From the NCBI RefSeq assembly GCF_014356525.2, contig NC_052509.1, forward strand, positions 32,883,852 through 32,947,851: a stretch of DNA of 64,000 nucleotides. Reading direction: 5' to 3'. The notes below the pieces were generated by a model that did not search any database, had not been told where the DNA came from, and saw only the letters and a program-made list of their open reading frames with translations. Every line of letters begins with the position of its first letter. Position 1 is the stretch's first letter. This stretch comes from Nilaparvata lugens. Lineage: Eukaryota > Arthropoda > Insecta > Hemiptera > Delphacidae. The position numbers and the translations under genes were made by a program. Positions 48,659 through 60,355 of the stretch are shown piece after piece.

Positions 48659-51216
48659 TGATCGTACAGTCCTCAAAATATAAAATAAATTTGTTCATAG
48701 GCTAGTACAAGAACGGAATAGCTCCTATCACCGTAGAAACATATAATCTTATCTGAGGTCGATAGACGATCGCTATCTAACTTACCAGGCAAGAAATAAA
48801 TAAATCTATAATTGTATGCCTTCCAAAAAATTAGTCAATGGAAAAAACCATATATGTTTATATGCCGATGGATTAGAACGGTAAAGTTATATTTGAAGGT
48901 TAGTTTCAAAATGTAAACATAACCCCGAAACAAACCAAGGCTAGCTCATTAACAAGTAGCAAATTGAGAAGGCAGTTCAACTAAACATCGATCAAAGAAA
49001 TAATATATTATTAAATTTTTCATTTTATACTTTCGTTTCTAGGCCAAATAAGCCCGAATATTTATTTATTTAAACTACAAAGAAAAATATACTTGTTGAA
49101 AATATATGAACAAACTAGCTTAGCCATATATAACGTTTGAGGGTCGATATACTAGCGTATAAAAAACAATATAAACAAAAAAAAAATAGGAAGAAATATT
49201 TATTTATTATGTTATTCGTTATTGTTATAAACATATATATCCTTGTCTACTGTATCTTATACTAGCATGTCTATGTTTTATAATCATTAGCTGTTCATTG
49301 AAACCAATTTAAAAGTATATCATCATAGACGAATTCTATTATTTATGTATTATTATAATTATAAAAAACTATCTGATAATTTGGAACAACTTCAAACCAG
49401 GAATTTCACCATATTTAAAGCTTCAAAGTTGGACACAGTGACACCACCCATTCGGCGTATTGGTTACGTCACAGGATCGGACCAATCCCGAATTAATATG
49501 TAAATTTGGCAAGATAAAATTTGGAGAAGAAATTGAAGTGAAAATTGGAAGAGGAAGACTCGAGGCCATTTTGCAAGGATCATCGGTAGGATGCAGACCT
49601 AGTCCACGTACCTAATTGTTTAAAAGCTTTAATTTCTGTTTCATGTAACTTAATCTTCGTTTTTCTGTTTTTTTAAAGTTGTTCCAAAGTTCCTATAATA
49701 ATTGTGATATCAAGATTTTTAATTTCATTTAAATAAACCTCTAAATTATATCAGTGAAGTCTGTTCAACATTTTTCGCCACGTGGAAGGACCCAGCCGGA
49801 ACGATATATTCTACGGCCGAATATATTTCGAAAAACCAAAAAAACGGAAACAAAAGTCTACGTAAGTTGTCGAATATAAAAGGGGATCCCCATAAATCTG
49901 CGAAAATTGTACAGCGCATAAATTCGTTCAGTTAGAAAAGTCATGACTATAGTTTTAAGGGTACAAAACTTATCATAATTAATTTTTATAATATTAAATA
50001 CATTTAACTATCCACGCTGTACTTAGCTAAAAGGTCTATTTTCCTTAGGCGAAACCACACCCTGAGAATAATTTCAATTGTTAATTTATTCTATTTTCTG
50101 AATCACTATTTCATATTAACTTGTTTTTTCTTGTTGAGCTAATTCAGTTTATGACCCTTTCCAAGGGCTATTATCCATTTCATTTTGTTTAATTGAAGAA
50201 TACCGAACTTTCTATATAATATTTATAAATTAAAGATTCAAATCTACTATCAACCAATATTTATTTTGTATCTATCGAAAATTATTATTCACATAATTTG
50301 TTCATTAATTTATTCCATATTTGCTGTAACAGTTTATCTATCAGAATATATCCATATTACCGTTTTGTTAAACTGGATTTACTTCATTTTACCCCCAAAT
50401 TCGTTCTTTCTCGACTGACACACATTGATCATTCAGGACACGTCCTGTTTTGCAATAGTCAGACAGTAGCAAGTATAGTATCTATCATTAGACTATTATC
50501 TATTCTGGTGGTAAGTGGTGGTCGTTTTTCTTATCAAGTAATAAATTCTGTCATTGGGAGTATCCCACAGAATCAAATAGTAAATCGACTCCCACCGGCC
50601 TGCTACACCGAGGTGAAGTGAATCCCGCATCATCAGCCGATCAACGTTGAAAAGAGAGGTAATAGATCGTATAGACAACGTTAGAATTAAACTCGGTGCT
50701 CGAAATATTTACTATTTTGGTCCAGCACTTCGCTACATAACCTATAGTATTTATCAGAGACCTGGTTCGCATGGATTTGCCATTCTACCTGTTGTTTCAT
50801 ACGGTCTAATATCTTTCCAAATTACGGCACAAGTATTGGATTCTGGATATATTGGTCATCACTTGGAGAAAAGGTTCACTCCAAAGTTACTATCTCTGTT
50901 TGATCATAGTGACAACAGGATTTATTTAGAAAGAAGAGGACCTTTCTACGGAACAAAACAGTGGGGCATTAAACGTTGAGGAATATTGCCCATGGTTTAT
51001 GATTGTAGTTTTGGTTTAATTGGTAAGAGTTTATAATTATCAATTTTAGTGCATGTTCATGCCCCTCCCAGGAGCAGAACTTGACACATGACGCTTCAAC
51101 GTGAGGCCGATATTTGACAGTCTGTATGTCAAACATCTAATAACAGCTAGAATGAGCCAACTCTGAAAAATGTTTCTATTTTGTGTTTAAATTTTGTATG
51201 TAATTTTGTCTTTTCC
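48659..51216. other. AT-rich stretch, no gene recognised
   Basis: No domain found. Around 49380-49790 there is a moderately GC-richer section with TTTGGAACAACTT (49379-49391) and its inverse (49675-49687), an AATAAACC signal at about 49734 and CTGTTCAACA near 49765, which could be a degraded LTR. The plus ORF 50647-50979 (110 residues, FGPALRYITYSIYQRPG) matches nothing I know. Confidence 0.35.
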
Positions 51217-51700
51217 AGCGTCCTTGGATTGGTCTGCTGTCTCCAGTGAATGGTGAGCGAAATTGACAATTTGTAGCTTTGACTTGAATGTAAAACTTAA
51301 ATGTAAACTTTCTAAATGTTGAGTTCTTGTCTGGTAAGTGTGTGGTGTGGCCTCTGGAGGTCGTGGGCGAGGCCTTTGTGTGGTTCCCCGGGCTGCATAA
51401 GGTAGTATCCTGCGATCTCGACTGGTTAGAACCCAGGAGAGGTCGAATGGTGCTGCTGGCTGCTCGGGGACCTCACTGGGCAGTGGGTGGTTCCCCGGTC
51501 TAGCTTTCCCACGATCCCGACTGGATAGTATCCGGAAGGGGTCAAGAGGCAGCGAGCGGGCTGGGTTGAGCTATGCCACAGGATATGCTCTGCATATGCC
51601 TCTTTCCGTTCATGGCTTCTGGGGGCAGCCCCGTGCCCTTGCTTGTGCTGGTCGTATACCGGACTGATGGGATAACTATGTCAACATAAACTTAAACTTA
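51217..51700. repeat. GC-rich block, probable transposon 3' UTR remnant
   Basis: Much richer in G and C than its flanks, no ORF, with repeated GGTTCCCCGG (51380, 51487) and CGACTGG (51418, 51517) phrases. It ends in ATAAACTTAAACTTAA, like a LINE tail. Assignment is an inference. Confidence 0.3.
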
Positions 51701-52319
51701 ACTGCTGATTTCAGGAGTAATGAATGCTGTACTGTGGAGTGATCTCTCGGAGTAATCATGACTAAAGACTGACTGGGGTTGGTTCCTCCAAATTAGTGAC
51801 GGAGGTTCTGACAATGACTTGACGTGGGTTTGCTTTAGATTTATGAGGTACTGTGGCCCAAAAATATCATCTGATGAATATTGAAAAACCATAAAAATTA
51901 ATATAACTGATAAAATCAAATAAAAACTAATAAAATCGAGAAAAGCACATAAAAATCATAAAATCAAAAATCTCTAATTGACTGACTGACTGACTCATTG
52001 TTGATGCTTATGCATCTGGGGCTAAATTGACTAAAGATTGAGTAATAACAAGACATGCTATCGTAATTAATATTTTCTATTCATAAATAGCCACAGTAAC
52101 CCTTAGAAGTGGTGCCCTCGTAGCACCAGTAGACCGAAGTAGGAGGACTAACACTAGGCGGAAAATTTCGGTCTGCTCCTGACACTGGTAACAGTGTTGG
52201 TAGCAGGCCGAGGACAGTGAGTGGTGCTGTGATACTTGTATCATAGTGCCACACTAACTCAGTGCTGATCTTAACATCACTGCGGCCTGAGTATTCAGTA
52301 GCAGCTCGCACGCGCGGGA
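51701..52319. other. Stretch without a recognisable gene
   Basis: Contains GACTGACTGACTGACTCA at 51980. The ORF at 52081-52311 has no recognisable motif. Confidence 0.35.
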
Positions 52320-52376
52320 GAGTTGCAAGTTCTGCAGGAGAGGCCTTTGGGCCTATATACTGCAGGGGTGGAAGGT

Positions 52377-52402
52377 GGACACAGGAGTCGGCTCCTGTGT
52401 CC
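52377..52402. repeat. Perfect 11-bp stem hairpin
   Basis: Arms GGACACAGGAG and CTCCTGTGTCC with loop TCGG. A second small hairpin (GGGCTTCGGCCC) follows at about 52411. Not followed by a T run, so not a terminator; probably a transposon terminal structure. Confidence 0.8.
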
Positions 52403-52429
52403 GGGAATTTTTGGGCTTCGGCCCCTCAC

Positions 52430-52640
52430 ACCTAAAATAGTCATCGATAAGCTCTATCAACTGCCACAAGTCACATATCTGTAAAAATTTCAGGAGCTCC
52501 GCCCATCAATGCAGATAGATTCCCAATTATCACGCTTCAGATACAATTGAAACAATGAAAATCAAGTGGAGTAGATTGAGCATGAAAATCTCTACAATGT
52601 TCAGTAACATTTTCACCTAAAATTGAAAATAAGCTTTGAA
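52430..52640. repeat. Dispersed repeat, inverse copy of 13925-14110
   Basis: Reverse complement shows the same ordered blocks as 13925-14110 with moderate divergence. No coding potential. Confidence 0.6.
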
Positions 52641-52969
52641 TTCGAGAAAATGTGATTATTCAATTGCAAATTATTGTTGATTCTATTAAATCATTCACTA
52701 TGAAGAGATAGCAGTCCACATGTGTGTCTCCAGCGTTATTGCCTTGTCACCAGCTTGCTCAAATATTTGAATAGTAGACTTGAGATGCGCGGGAACACTA
52801 GCGTCAGTGATCAATTTTCATAACGGCAAGGAAAGTTGTGTGAGTGCGCCACACCAGATTTTTCAAATAAAAATATTTAACCCCTTGTCAACCAAACATA
52901 TTGAAATATGAAGAATTGATTATTTTCCTATTTAACCATTATTCCCTATTATTAACACTACGCACTATG

Positions 52970-53243
52970 CACTTCACGTCCACTAGAGTAAGTTGAACAA
53001 TTTCTACAAAAAATCCTAATAATAGGCTTATTATTTATGCACTAACCGTCTTGAAATACATTATGAATTTTTAGTTACAAAACAGCCAACTTCACTTCTC
53101 ACTAAAGTTAGTTGAACAATTTCTACAAAAAATCTGGATAATATTTTCTAAGCACTATCTGTCTTGAAATTCAATGTTGGAAATGAGAAATAAGAAAGAG
53201 ATTAAATCGAAATTCTTGCTGTCTTGAAATTCAATGTTGGATT
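52970..53243. repeat. Degenerate tandem repeat, about 115-bp unit
   Basis: AAGTTGAACAATTTCTACAA occurs in two units (52990, 53107), each followed by GTCTTGAAAT (53049, 53161); a shorter third unit gives GTCTTGAAATTCAATGTTGG at 53221-53240. It lies directly after the piggyBac stop codon on the minus strand. Confidence 0.6.
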
Positions 53244-53559
53244 ATCGCAATTGGATCGAATGATACTCTGCAAAGCAGTTTTCGCTTTCATTGCAACATA
53301 GTTGCACTTGGCAATGACTACAACGCAATTTTGGCCTTGATTGAATGTTGTTGATGCTGTAAAGCTCGCATCGTAGTCTTCTGTGGCCAATGGACTCCAC
53401 GATTTCCCAAGCGCATGTCTTTGGGAATGGATTCAGGTTTTCCTCTTCTCTTGGTGCTGCTTGGAGTTGAACATGAAGCTCTTTTCAGTCCTCTGCTGGT
53501 ACTAGGCTGATCTCTGTGTGTCATCAGGCCACGTGTCACATCTCTTCTGTACTCCAATA

Positions 53560-55784
53560 GTCGAGAATACATTCCGGGATGGTCTCAAAACAGCAATGAA
53601 TTGTACCAAACATTTTTGGAGACTGGTGACCAAATTGTGGCTGATGAGCTACTCCACAGCCTTGATGAAGTGAGGAAAGAGAAATGGGTGGGGATGGTTG
53701 AGAGCATGAACTTCCAAAACTCAAGTCGTCAGGCATGGACCTTGCTGAGGAAGCTGGGGAGTGGAGCACCCATGAAGAGACAAAAAACAGATGTTTCAGC
53801 AGATACCATAGCATCTCACTTGGTAGCAACATCCAAAGCGAGAATAGACAAGGCACATACAATTGAAATAAAACGAGAACTGAGATGCCTGATAAGAGAG
53901 CCAAGAAAGAGCGAATTTAGCCATCTTTCACTTCACAGGAAATTGAACTGGCACTGAAGTCCGTAGCCCCCAGAAAAGCACCAGGGTTTGACAGCATCAA
54001 CCCGGAATTCCTATTAAATTGTGGAAAGTATGCAAAGGTTTGGTTGGCTGGATTCTTCACTGACATAATGCAAACTGGTATTATACCCAAAGAGCTTAGG
54101 CAATCAAAGATCATAGCAAGCTTGAAGGCAGGAAAACCTGCAAACACACCCAAGAGCTACAGACCAATTGCATTATTATCAGTGACATACAAACTATTGG
54201 AGAGGCTGATTTATAATAGGATCAGCCCGAAGGTATTTGAAAGTGTCCCAATCGAACAAGCTGGATTCAGACCTCACCGAAGCTGTGTGGACCAAGTACT
54301 CTCACTCACAACATGTATTGAAGCTGGATTCCAGAACAAGCTAAAGACCTCTGCTGCATTTATCGATTTATCAGTAGCATATGATACTGTGTGGAGAGAT
54401 GGAATGATTTACAAGCTCCTTAAAGTGATTAACTGCAAAGTGACTGCTCGACTCCTGAACAATATGCTGAGTGACAGAACTTTCAAAGTCATCCTGGGCT
54501 CTGATATGAGTACACAAAGAAAGCTCAGGAACGGCCTGCCTCAAGGGTTAGTGCTTGCCCCTCTCTTGTTTAGTCTGTACATTGCAGACATGCCAGAGAC
54601 AACATCAAGAAAATTTGGCTATGCTGATGATTGGGTGTTAACAACCCAGAGCAGGACGTTTGAGGAGACAGAAAAGACTCTCACAGCTGATTTGGGGAAA
54701 CTGGGAAAATACTTTCGCAGATGGCGCCTCCAACCGAATGCCAGTAAAACCGAGGTTGCTTGCTTCCATCTCAGTAACAAAGATGCAAACAGGGAGCTCC
54801 GTATCCAATTTGAAGACAAGTGGCTCACTCATTGCAAAACACCTAGATACCTTGGCGTAGTACTTGACAGGACACTTTCTTATAAGGAGCATCTTACAAA
54901 ATTGGCGGAGAAGCTGAAGTCCAGAAACAATATCATCCAAAAGCTCTGTGGAACTTCTTGGGGAGCTTCAGCTTCTACATTACGCTCTTCAGCCCTGGAT
55001 CTTGTGTTCTCAACTGCTGGGTTTTGTGCAACCGTGTGGCTGAATAGCTCACATGTGCGCAGGGTTGATACTCGGTTGAATAATTCAATGAGGTTGGTTG
55101 CTGGAGTCATAAAATTGACACCATTAGAATGGCTCCCGGTGCTGAGTCACATTCCACCCCTCAAGCTCCGACGCATGAATGCGCTAACAAGAGAGTTCAA
55201 TAAGATCCTGCAAAATCAAAACTTGCCAATACATGGGGATATAGAACATGCCAATCAAATCCGCCTGACGTCTCGAAAGCCTCCCACCAGAACGGCATTA
55301 CATGCTCTGGATGGTGGGTTCAGTTTAACAGACGCCTGGAAACAGGAATGGCATGCAAGGCAAATCGATCCTACCCCATGTATCACCGAAAAGCCACCAG
55401 GTTTTGATTTGCCACGCAAACTATGGTCGGCTCTTAACAGGATCCGAACTCAGCATGGAAGATGTGCCTATGCGTTGCACAAGTAGGGAAAGGCTCCAAC
55501 ACCTTTTTGTGAGTGTGGCGCTGTGCAAACCATAGGACACATTGTAGAAGAGTGCACAAGAACAGCTTATGAGGGCAGGCTGGATGACTTCCTGGTAGCT
55601 ACACCAGATGCAGTGGCATATTTAAATCGACTAGATATATGTTTATAACTTAAAAAATTTTTTTTTTAATTTGTGTTCCACCTTTTTTCAAACTTGTGAC
55701 TAAGATGACTTCATTGTTAACATAACATTGTTCATAGATAACATAAAGATTTGTGTCGTAGGGCCATACGCTAAATAAATAAAT
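53560..55784 (+). mobile_element. 5'-truncated LINE (copy E) inserted in piggyBac
   Basis: Flanked by the 11-bp direct repeat GTACTCCAATA (53549-53559 and 55785-55795). The 3' end is CTAAATAAATAAAT, an AAAT tail. No endonuclease is present, so the copy is 5'-truncated. Its RT is distinct from LINE copies B, C and D. Confidence 0.9.
53601..55645 (+). pseudogene. LINE copy E reverse transcriptase with C-terminal zinc knuckle
   Basis: The first frame (53601-53957) holds the pre-RT linker. A one-base shift near 53930 leads to VAPRKAPGFDSINPE, then the long frame: KSYRPIALLSV, EQAGFRPHRSC, AAFIDLSVAYDTVW (first catalytic D), LRNGLPQGLVLAPLLFSLYI, FGYADDW (Y-A-D-D) and RYLGVVLDRTLS. A TAG at 55484 follows HGRCAYALHK; the same frame reopens with CECG...H....C, a C-terminal CCHC knuckle, and ends at 55645. 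This is the best preserved RT of the window, needing only one frameshift and one stop to be inactive. Confidence 0.9.
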
Positions 55785-55970
55785 GTACTCCAATAGGGAA
55801 CACTCCTCTCTGGATCTTTTGTAGACAACATAGGAGTTTACAAATGCTATGTCCAACATTGCCCAGAAAAGTCTCTGCCACCACTTTTTCGATTTTCTAT
55901 CAACACTGTAGGTTGAACGGAGTTGATCAGCATGATCAACACCACCCATGGTGTGATAGTGGGTCCGGAG

Positions 55971-56600
55971 TGTCAGGCAATATGCAACAGTTAATGTCGC
56001 CTACTATCCAGTGTGTTCTGTCGATTGTCCTAGAATTGCAATACCTTTCTAAATCATGAATAAATTGGTCAAGATCAGGGACTGATGAGGGGCGACGATA
56101 TATTGCAAAGAGACAGTGACATTCCCTGTCAATTTATAAATCAATTTTCAAACTTGTAACACCATGTGGTTTGACTTCAACAGCGCTGACGGCTAAATTT
56201 TTCCTTTCAAATACTATCACACCATAATTTTGATTCCTACTTTTTTTTATTAATTAATGCATCATATCCATCCATGCTCGCAAAAACTGACTCTTCATCT
56301 ACCCACGTCTACGTTAGGACGATGACACTAAAAGACATTTTCAAACTATTCAAAATTACAACGAGTTTATCAAAGTTTTTCATAAGCTTCTCATATTTAC
56401 ATGGAAAACAGACTATTCTTCCGGTTCTCAGCTTGGCAGTCGAGGAAGAGATCAAAGCCCTCAAAATTCTCGCACTCTCGAGCCTTAATATATTTGAAAT
56501 CAGAAAGATCCTCTGCCATAATATTTATGGTTGAAAGTGAATAATAATTATTATAGTAAAAAATAGAGTTGAGGGAATAAAACAATATACCTCAATACTT
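55971..56600 (-). pseudogene. LINE APE-type endonuclease fragment
   Basis: Minus-strand segments in shifting frames show NFDKLVVILNSL, MSFSVIVLT, NYGVIVFERKNLAV, LFAIYRRPSS and THWIVGDINC (the G-D-x-N motif). These match the first two thirds of an APE domain like the one at 15283. It ends at the piggyBac remnant. Heavily degraded, no RT attached. Confidence 0.6.
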
Positions 56601-56734
56601 TCAGGCATTTTATATTGGAATAGAGAAACAATACTCAAGCGAACCCGATTCGAGAGTGCAAGCTATCAATAGTACTTTCAATAATAAGATATCTTCTTAT
56701 GAAAGTTAGAAGAAAAATATTAATAACATAATAG

Positions 56735-56896
56735 CATAGCCACCTCTAATACAAGGCCGTGGCCTACTACATGATTGGAGGAAAATATTTTGAAAAATAC
56801 AAGCTGATCTTTTTAACCAAACGTGTATTAGATTCTAGGCCTACACTGCGACGTTGCAATATCGTAGGCCGCGGCCTTGTATTAGAGGTGGCTATG
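56735..56896. mobile_element. 162-bp MITE with 33-bp terminal inverted repeats
   Basis: Left end 56735-56767 (CATAGCCACCTCTAATAC...) and right end 56864-56896 are inverse copies with one mismatch (GGCCGTGGCC against GGCCGCGGCC). Target duplication ATAATAG at 56728-56734 and 56897-56903. No coding. The 7-bp duplication (8 bp if one mismatch is allowed) could suit a hAT-type mobiliser; that is inference. Confidence 0.85.
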
Positions 56897-56903
56897 ATAA
56901 TAG

Positions 56904-57239
56904 TCAATAAATTGTGGAGGGAAAGTATAGGATGAAAAAAGAAATGGATCAGATAATATGAGTGAGGAAGTACAGTAATTAAATGAAACAGAGAGTGAAG
57001 GAGATAAGATAATAATGATCGAAGTGAATAAGATGATCAGTTGATTAGCATTCATTAGTCACGTACACGAAAGACAAATGATCTCTTGTGAGGCTACTAA
57101 CATATCAATAATAAAAATAAAGAGAAATAAAAATCTTATCTTAGTACTGAAACTGAGTGTGAAAATTATGGTTAATTGGGAGTCAATCAACACCAACTTG
57201 TGAGTAGAATAGGCTATTTCTTTCAAGAGACTATTAAAT
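56904..57239. other. AT-rich stretch, nothing recognised
   Basis: No ORF or repeat structure noticed. Confidence 0.4.
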
Positions 57240-57720
57240 CTCTATACTTATAAAAGGCTAAGCCCCGACAGACTGAAATCACACCACAGCCCAAACTACT
57301 GAGCCTAAAAACTTGAAATTTTGCAAGATTGTTTATGGTAGCCTGAAAACATCCACCAAGAGAGGATTTTCAGAAATTTGCCCCCCTGAGGGAGCTGGGG
57401 CCCCCCCAAAATTTTGTACTTTTAAACCGCTTATTGCACAGCAAAGTCATGAGGAACTTTTTTGTTCAGCTACGAAGAAAAATTAGATCTATGCAGAAAA
57501 ATTCCGATCAGGAGCACAGGGGGGTCCAGGAGGGGACATTTTTAGAAAATTTTAGTGTAAAATCACACTACAGCTCGAACTAATTGTCCTACAGACTTGA
57601 AACTTTGCACAAATATTCTTCAAACTTGCTAGACGCGCACTAAGAACGGATTTTGAGATATTTTGCCTCTAAGGGTCTCAAAGGATGAAAAAGGATCCTA
57701 TTAAGTAAGGTTATGAACAT
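57240..57720. repeat. Dispersed repeat, possible degraded transposon end
   Basis: Two loosely similar halves (about 57265-57470 and 57560-57690), each with AATCACAC-ACAGC, CTTGAAA-TTTGCA and GGATTTT-AGA-ATTTGCC. The style is that of dispersed insect repeats, but the family is not known to me. No ORF. Confidence 0.45.
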
Positions 57721-58409
57721 GGTAAGGTGAGTGCCATATGGAAATGAGATAATTTATTTATTGACATGTGATATTCTAACATATGTTGTAATCATTGGAA
57801 ATAACAGAATAATATGAGGGAAATTCAAAAAAGAACATCTGTTCTATTATTGCTTTCTACCTGATTCCACTCAACCTCAATAATATTGTTCTGATAATTG
57901 ATAAATTTGATATGTTTAATAATATTATTATCATTTATATAATAAAAGTATTGTTTTAATAATTAATTATTATCATTAATATAATAATAGTATTGTTTTG
58001 GTGATCAATAAATATTTTTATTTCTCACAAACTGTATAATTTATAATGATGAATGTGAAACAGCTGCATCAAAGAAATTATCTCAAAAACATATGTTCAG
58101 GAAAACCATAGTTTTGAACTTCGTTTTCCTTATGCAATGTATAGGTCTACACGTGGCATGTATTATTAATTTTTCAGCTAGAACAGTTTTTTGAGACTGC
58201 TAAATAAACGTCTACAGTTTTATCAATGCTGTATCGGCAATATGAAAACGCATGCAGTTAATATGTCTTTAAATAAAGGTGTTGATATTTACATGATAAT
58301 TATTCTCTACCATTTTTATTTAATTAAAATTTCAAAATTATTACTTATATATATTACTTACTATATCAAATTACTGATTCGAATAATGCATAAACTGTTT
58401 ATAATATTT
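57721..58409. other. AT-rich stretch, nothing recognised
   Basis: The plus ORF at 58191-58457 is AT-driven and has no domain. Confidence 0.35.
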
Positions 58410-58545
58410 CGTGTGAAACAAAAATTGTTAAAAATTTGCATGAGTAATGAAACGTGAAATTCGAATAATATTGTTATTATAAATCCAATCATATGTTGTT
58501 TGAGTGTGAAACAAAAATTTGCATGATTAATGAAAGGTGAAATAT
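58410..58545. repeat. Short direct repeats
   Basis: GTGTGAAACAAAAATT and TTTGCATGA-TAATGAAA-GTGAAAT occur twice (58410-58460 and 58504-58545). Confidence 0.6.
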
Positions 58546-58609
58546 TTATGTTTTCTGCAATCATTTATGTTGATTGTAATGAAGTGAAAAATTTTTTTCC
58601 GATAATTGA

Positions 58610-58765
58610 GAGTTATGTCAGAGAATTTCCAAGTTATTACTCACATTTTTTGAGTAGTGAATCTGTTGAGCGCAAGATCACTCTCTCATGTCAGAGAATT
58701 TGCGAGTTATTAGTCACAGTTTTGAGTAGTGAATCTGTTGAGCGCAAGATCTCTCTCTTGTATGA
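58610..58765. repeat. Tandem pair of about 75-bp repeats
   Basis: TGTCAGAGAATTT...AGTTATTA-TCACA...GAGTAGTGAATCTGTTGAG then CGCAAGATC-CTCTCT is repeated back to back, the second unit one or two bases shorter. Confidence 0.8.
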
Positions 58766-58813
58766 TTTTATAACCTGAAACAAATAAGAGTCTAATGAAA
58801 TATTTTTCAACAG

Positions 58814-59208
58814 AAACGTGCGGTGGAAGAGGATGAGGAGGACAGCTCCATAATGACGTTGTTACAGCAGGAGGAGGATGAAATTCTCCCGAGGAGCACT
58901 TCCTCACTGTCATCAATAGGTACGCCCCGAAACCCTGGACTCCTCTAAGAGAGTTGATGGAGGGTACGCCTTACCCTATTGAGGACGTGAGGGAGGTCTG
59001 CAATCAACATGGACGTCGCATGGTGCTCAAGATCCGGCTGTCAGCTCAGAGAACAACAGATGTTTACATACCTGAACATTTCACGCTGATCTTGACCTCC
59101 AAAGACATCCAAAATTTTAAAAGTAAATGTAAATCATTGTTACTGTTTGTCAAACATATTAATCAGTACATGACCGACATCAACATTGTCAAAATGCATA
59201 AAATTTAA
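58814..59208 (+). pseudogene. Exon-like fragment, possible OB-fold-type domain
   Basis: A splice-acceptor-like TTTTTCAACAG precedes an acidic segment (VEEDEEDSSIMTLLQQ). One frame change near 58885 leads to HFLTVINRYAPKPWTPLREL, TPYPIEDVREVCNQHGRRMV, VYIPEHF and LTSKDIQNF, ending at TAA 59206. The beta-strand-rich pattern (YPI-DVREV, GRRMVLKI, VYIPEHF) resembles small OB-fold nucleic-acid-binding proteins, but this is a structural guess. The final 25 residues look like read-through of AT-rich sequence past a possible intron. Could be a host gene exon or part of a DNA transposon. Confidence 0.35.
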
Positions 59209-60264
59209 ATCATGATAATTATATTACCATTTAACATTTTATGAATTTTATTATTACTTATTTTGTTAATAATCTTGTAACAAATTTTCGGACTTGACAT
59301 TGCATTGCCTTTCGGCATTATAACCTATATCTTGTAAATCACAATTTTCAAGTATTGTGTTATTTAGTTTTGGCACAAGCCATTACATATATTTTCATTA
59401 TAATCTATAATTTTCAAGTATTGTGTTAAGGTGACAATTGCATCGCCTATCAGCATATACATAACCTACTTTGTTAACCGCATAATTTACTTGTTATATA
59501 TCAATAAAAAATAGTTTGTTATTCTATAAAAATTTTTCACTCACCTATCACACTAGTATACGTGTAGAGAACTCAATCACTCACTCTCCAAGTTGCATTG
59601 AGTGATAAAAAAAATTAAAATGTGTTTTATAGAATGAAGTGTGTACGCACGCGCAAGCATGCGCATGAGCTGACAACATCGGCCGATCGCTCACTGTGTC
59701 AAGGTCGGCTCAACGCTCTGCCTTCCTTGTTGTGAAGTGAGGGCGTTGGCCTGCCACATCTGGTGTGATGCATTTCATTCATTCGCGACCTTGCAAGGTC
59801 TTGTATGAATGAATGCATCGTACACATGGCTGGATTGGTATTCCATTCATTCTTATCAATATTATTGTGTTTGACTTTTTCACATCAACTATTTGAAATG
59901 CATTTTGAAAATTCATTTCAAATAGATGATCTGAATAGGCAAATTCAAAGTATTATTCCAAATTAATAGAAAATTCCATTTTTTCTTTTAGATTAAGTTA
60001 GTGTAATGATTAATTAATTAACTTTAGTGTTAATGTTCGAGCATTGAGTTGAAAGGTAATGAAAATATTGAATGTTGAGAACACTCTTTGTGCATGTTGA
60101 TATTCTTCGCGTGTCAGAGGTGTGTCCGTTAAATCATTCTATTGGAGGAAGTGAAGGACATCAAATTTTTCCGATTTTTTCCCACATAATCATTCAAAAG
60201 TACTTTATAAACATACTGAAATCTTTATTCCTTTTTAAATACTTATTTTTCATAGAGTTTTGAG
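59209..60264. other. Non-coding, with a CpG-richer island and a small foldback
   Basis: 59640-59800 has CGCACGCGCAAGCATGCGCATG and more CpG than its flanks, which might be promoter-like. At 59768-59820 ATGCATTTCATTCATT is mirrored by AATGAATGCAT around the palindrome GACCTTGCAAGGTC. No transcript evidence. Confidence 0.35.
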
Positions 60265-60355
60265 GTGGGAAATTATTGTCCCACTGCCCTATAAAGGTAT
60301 CTTATGGATTCCATCATATTGGTACTTATAGAGCAGTGGGATAATAGTTTCCCAC
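60265..60355. repeat. 91-bp foldback with about 35-bp arms
   Basis: GTGGGAAATTATTGTCCCAC... (60265-60301) is the inverse of 60321-60355 with a few mismatches, spacer about 20 bases. A TTTT precedes and follows. MITE-like. Confidence 0.75.

Larger units (their letters stand above)
53242..55970 (-). pseudogene. piggyBac-like transposase C-terminal half, interrupted by a LINE
   Basis: The minus-strand upstream part (about 55970-55785) shows MGGVDHADQLRSTYS and RKSKKWWQRLFWAMLD, the hallmark M-G-G-V-D and R-K-S-K-x-W-W motifs of piggyBac transposases (the D of GGVD is a catalytic aspartate). After the LINE the frame resumes at LLEYRRDVTRGL (53559 down). Following a frameshift near 53330 it ends with RPKLRCSHCQVQLC then NCFAEYH, the cysteine-rich zinc-binding tail, and TAA at 53242. 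N-terminal catalytic domain is absent; a LINE fragment lies upstream. Dead by truncation, insertion and frameshift. Confidence 0.85.

Noticed and set aside
50647..50979. 110-residue plus-strand ORF as a real gene
   Set aside because: No recognisable motif, and no second copy or splice context to support it.
52377..52402. Rho-independent terminator
   Set aside because: No T run follows and the genome is evidently eukaryotic.
54638..55110. Minus-strand ORFs inside LINE copy E
   Set aside because: Antisense shadows of the reverse transcriptase.
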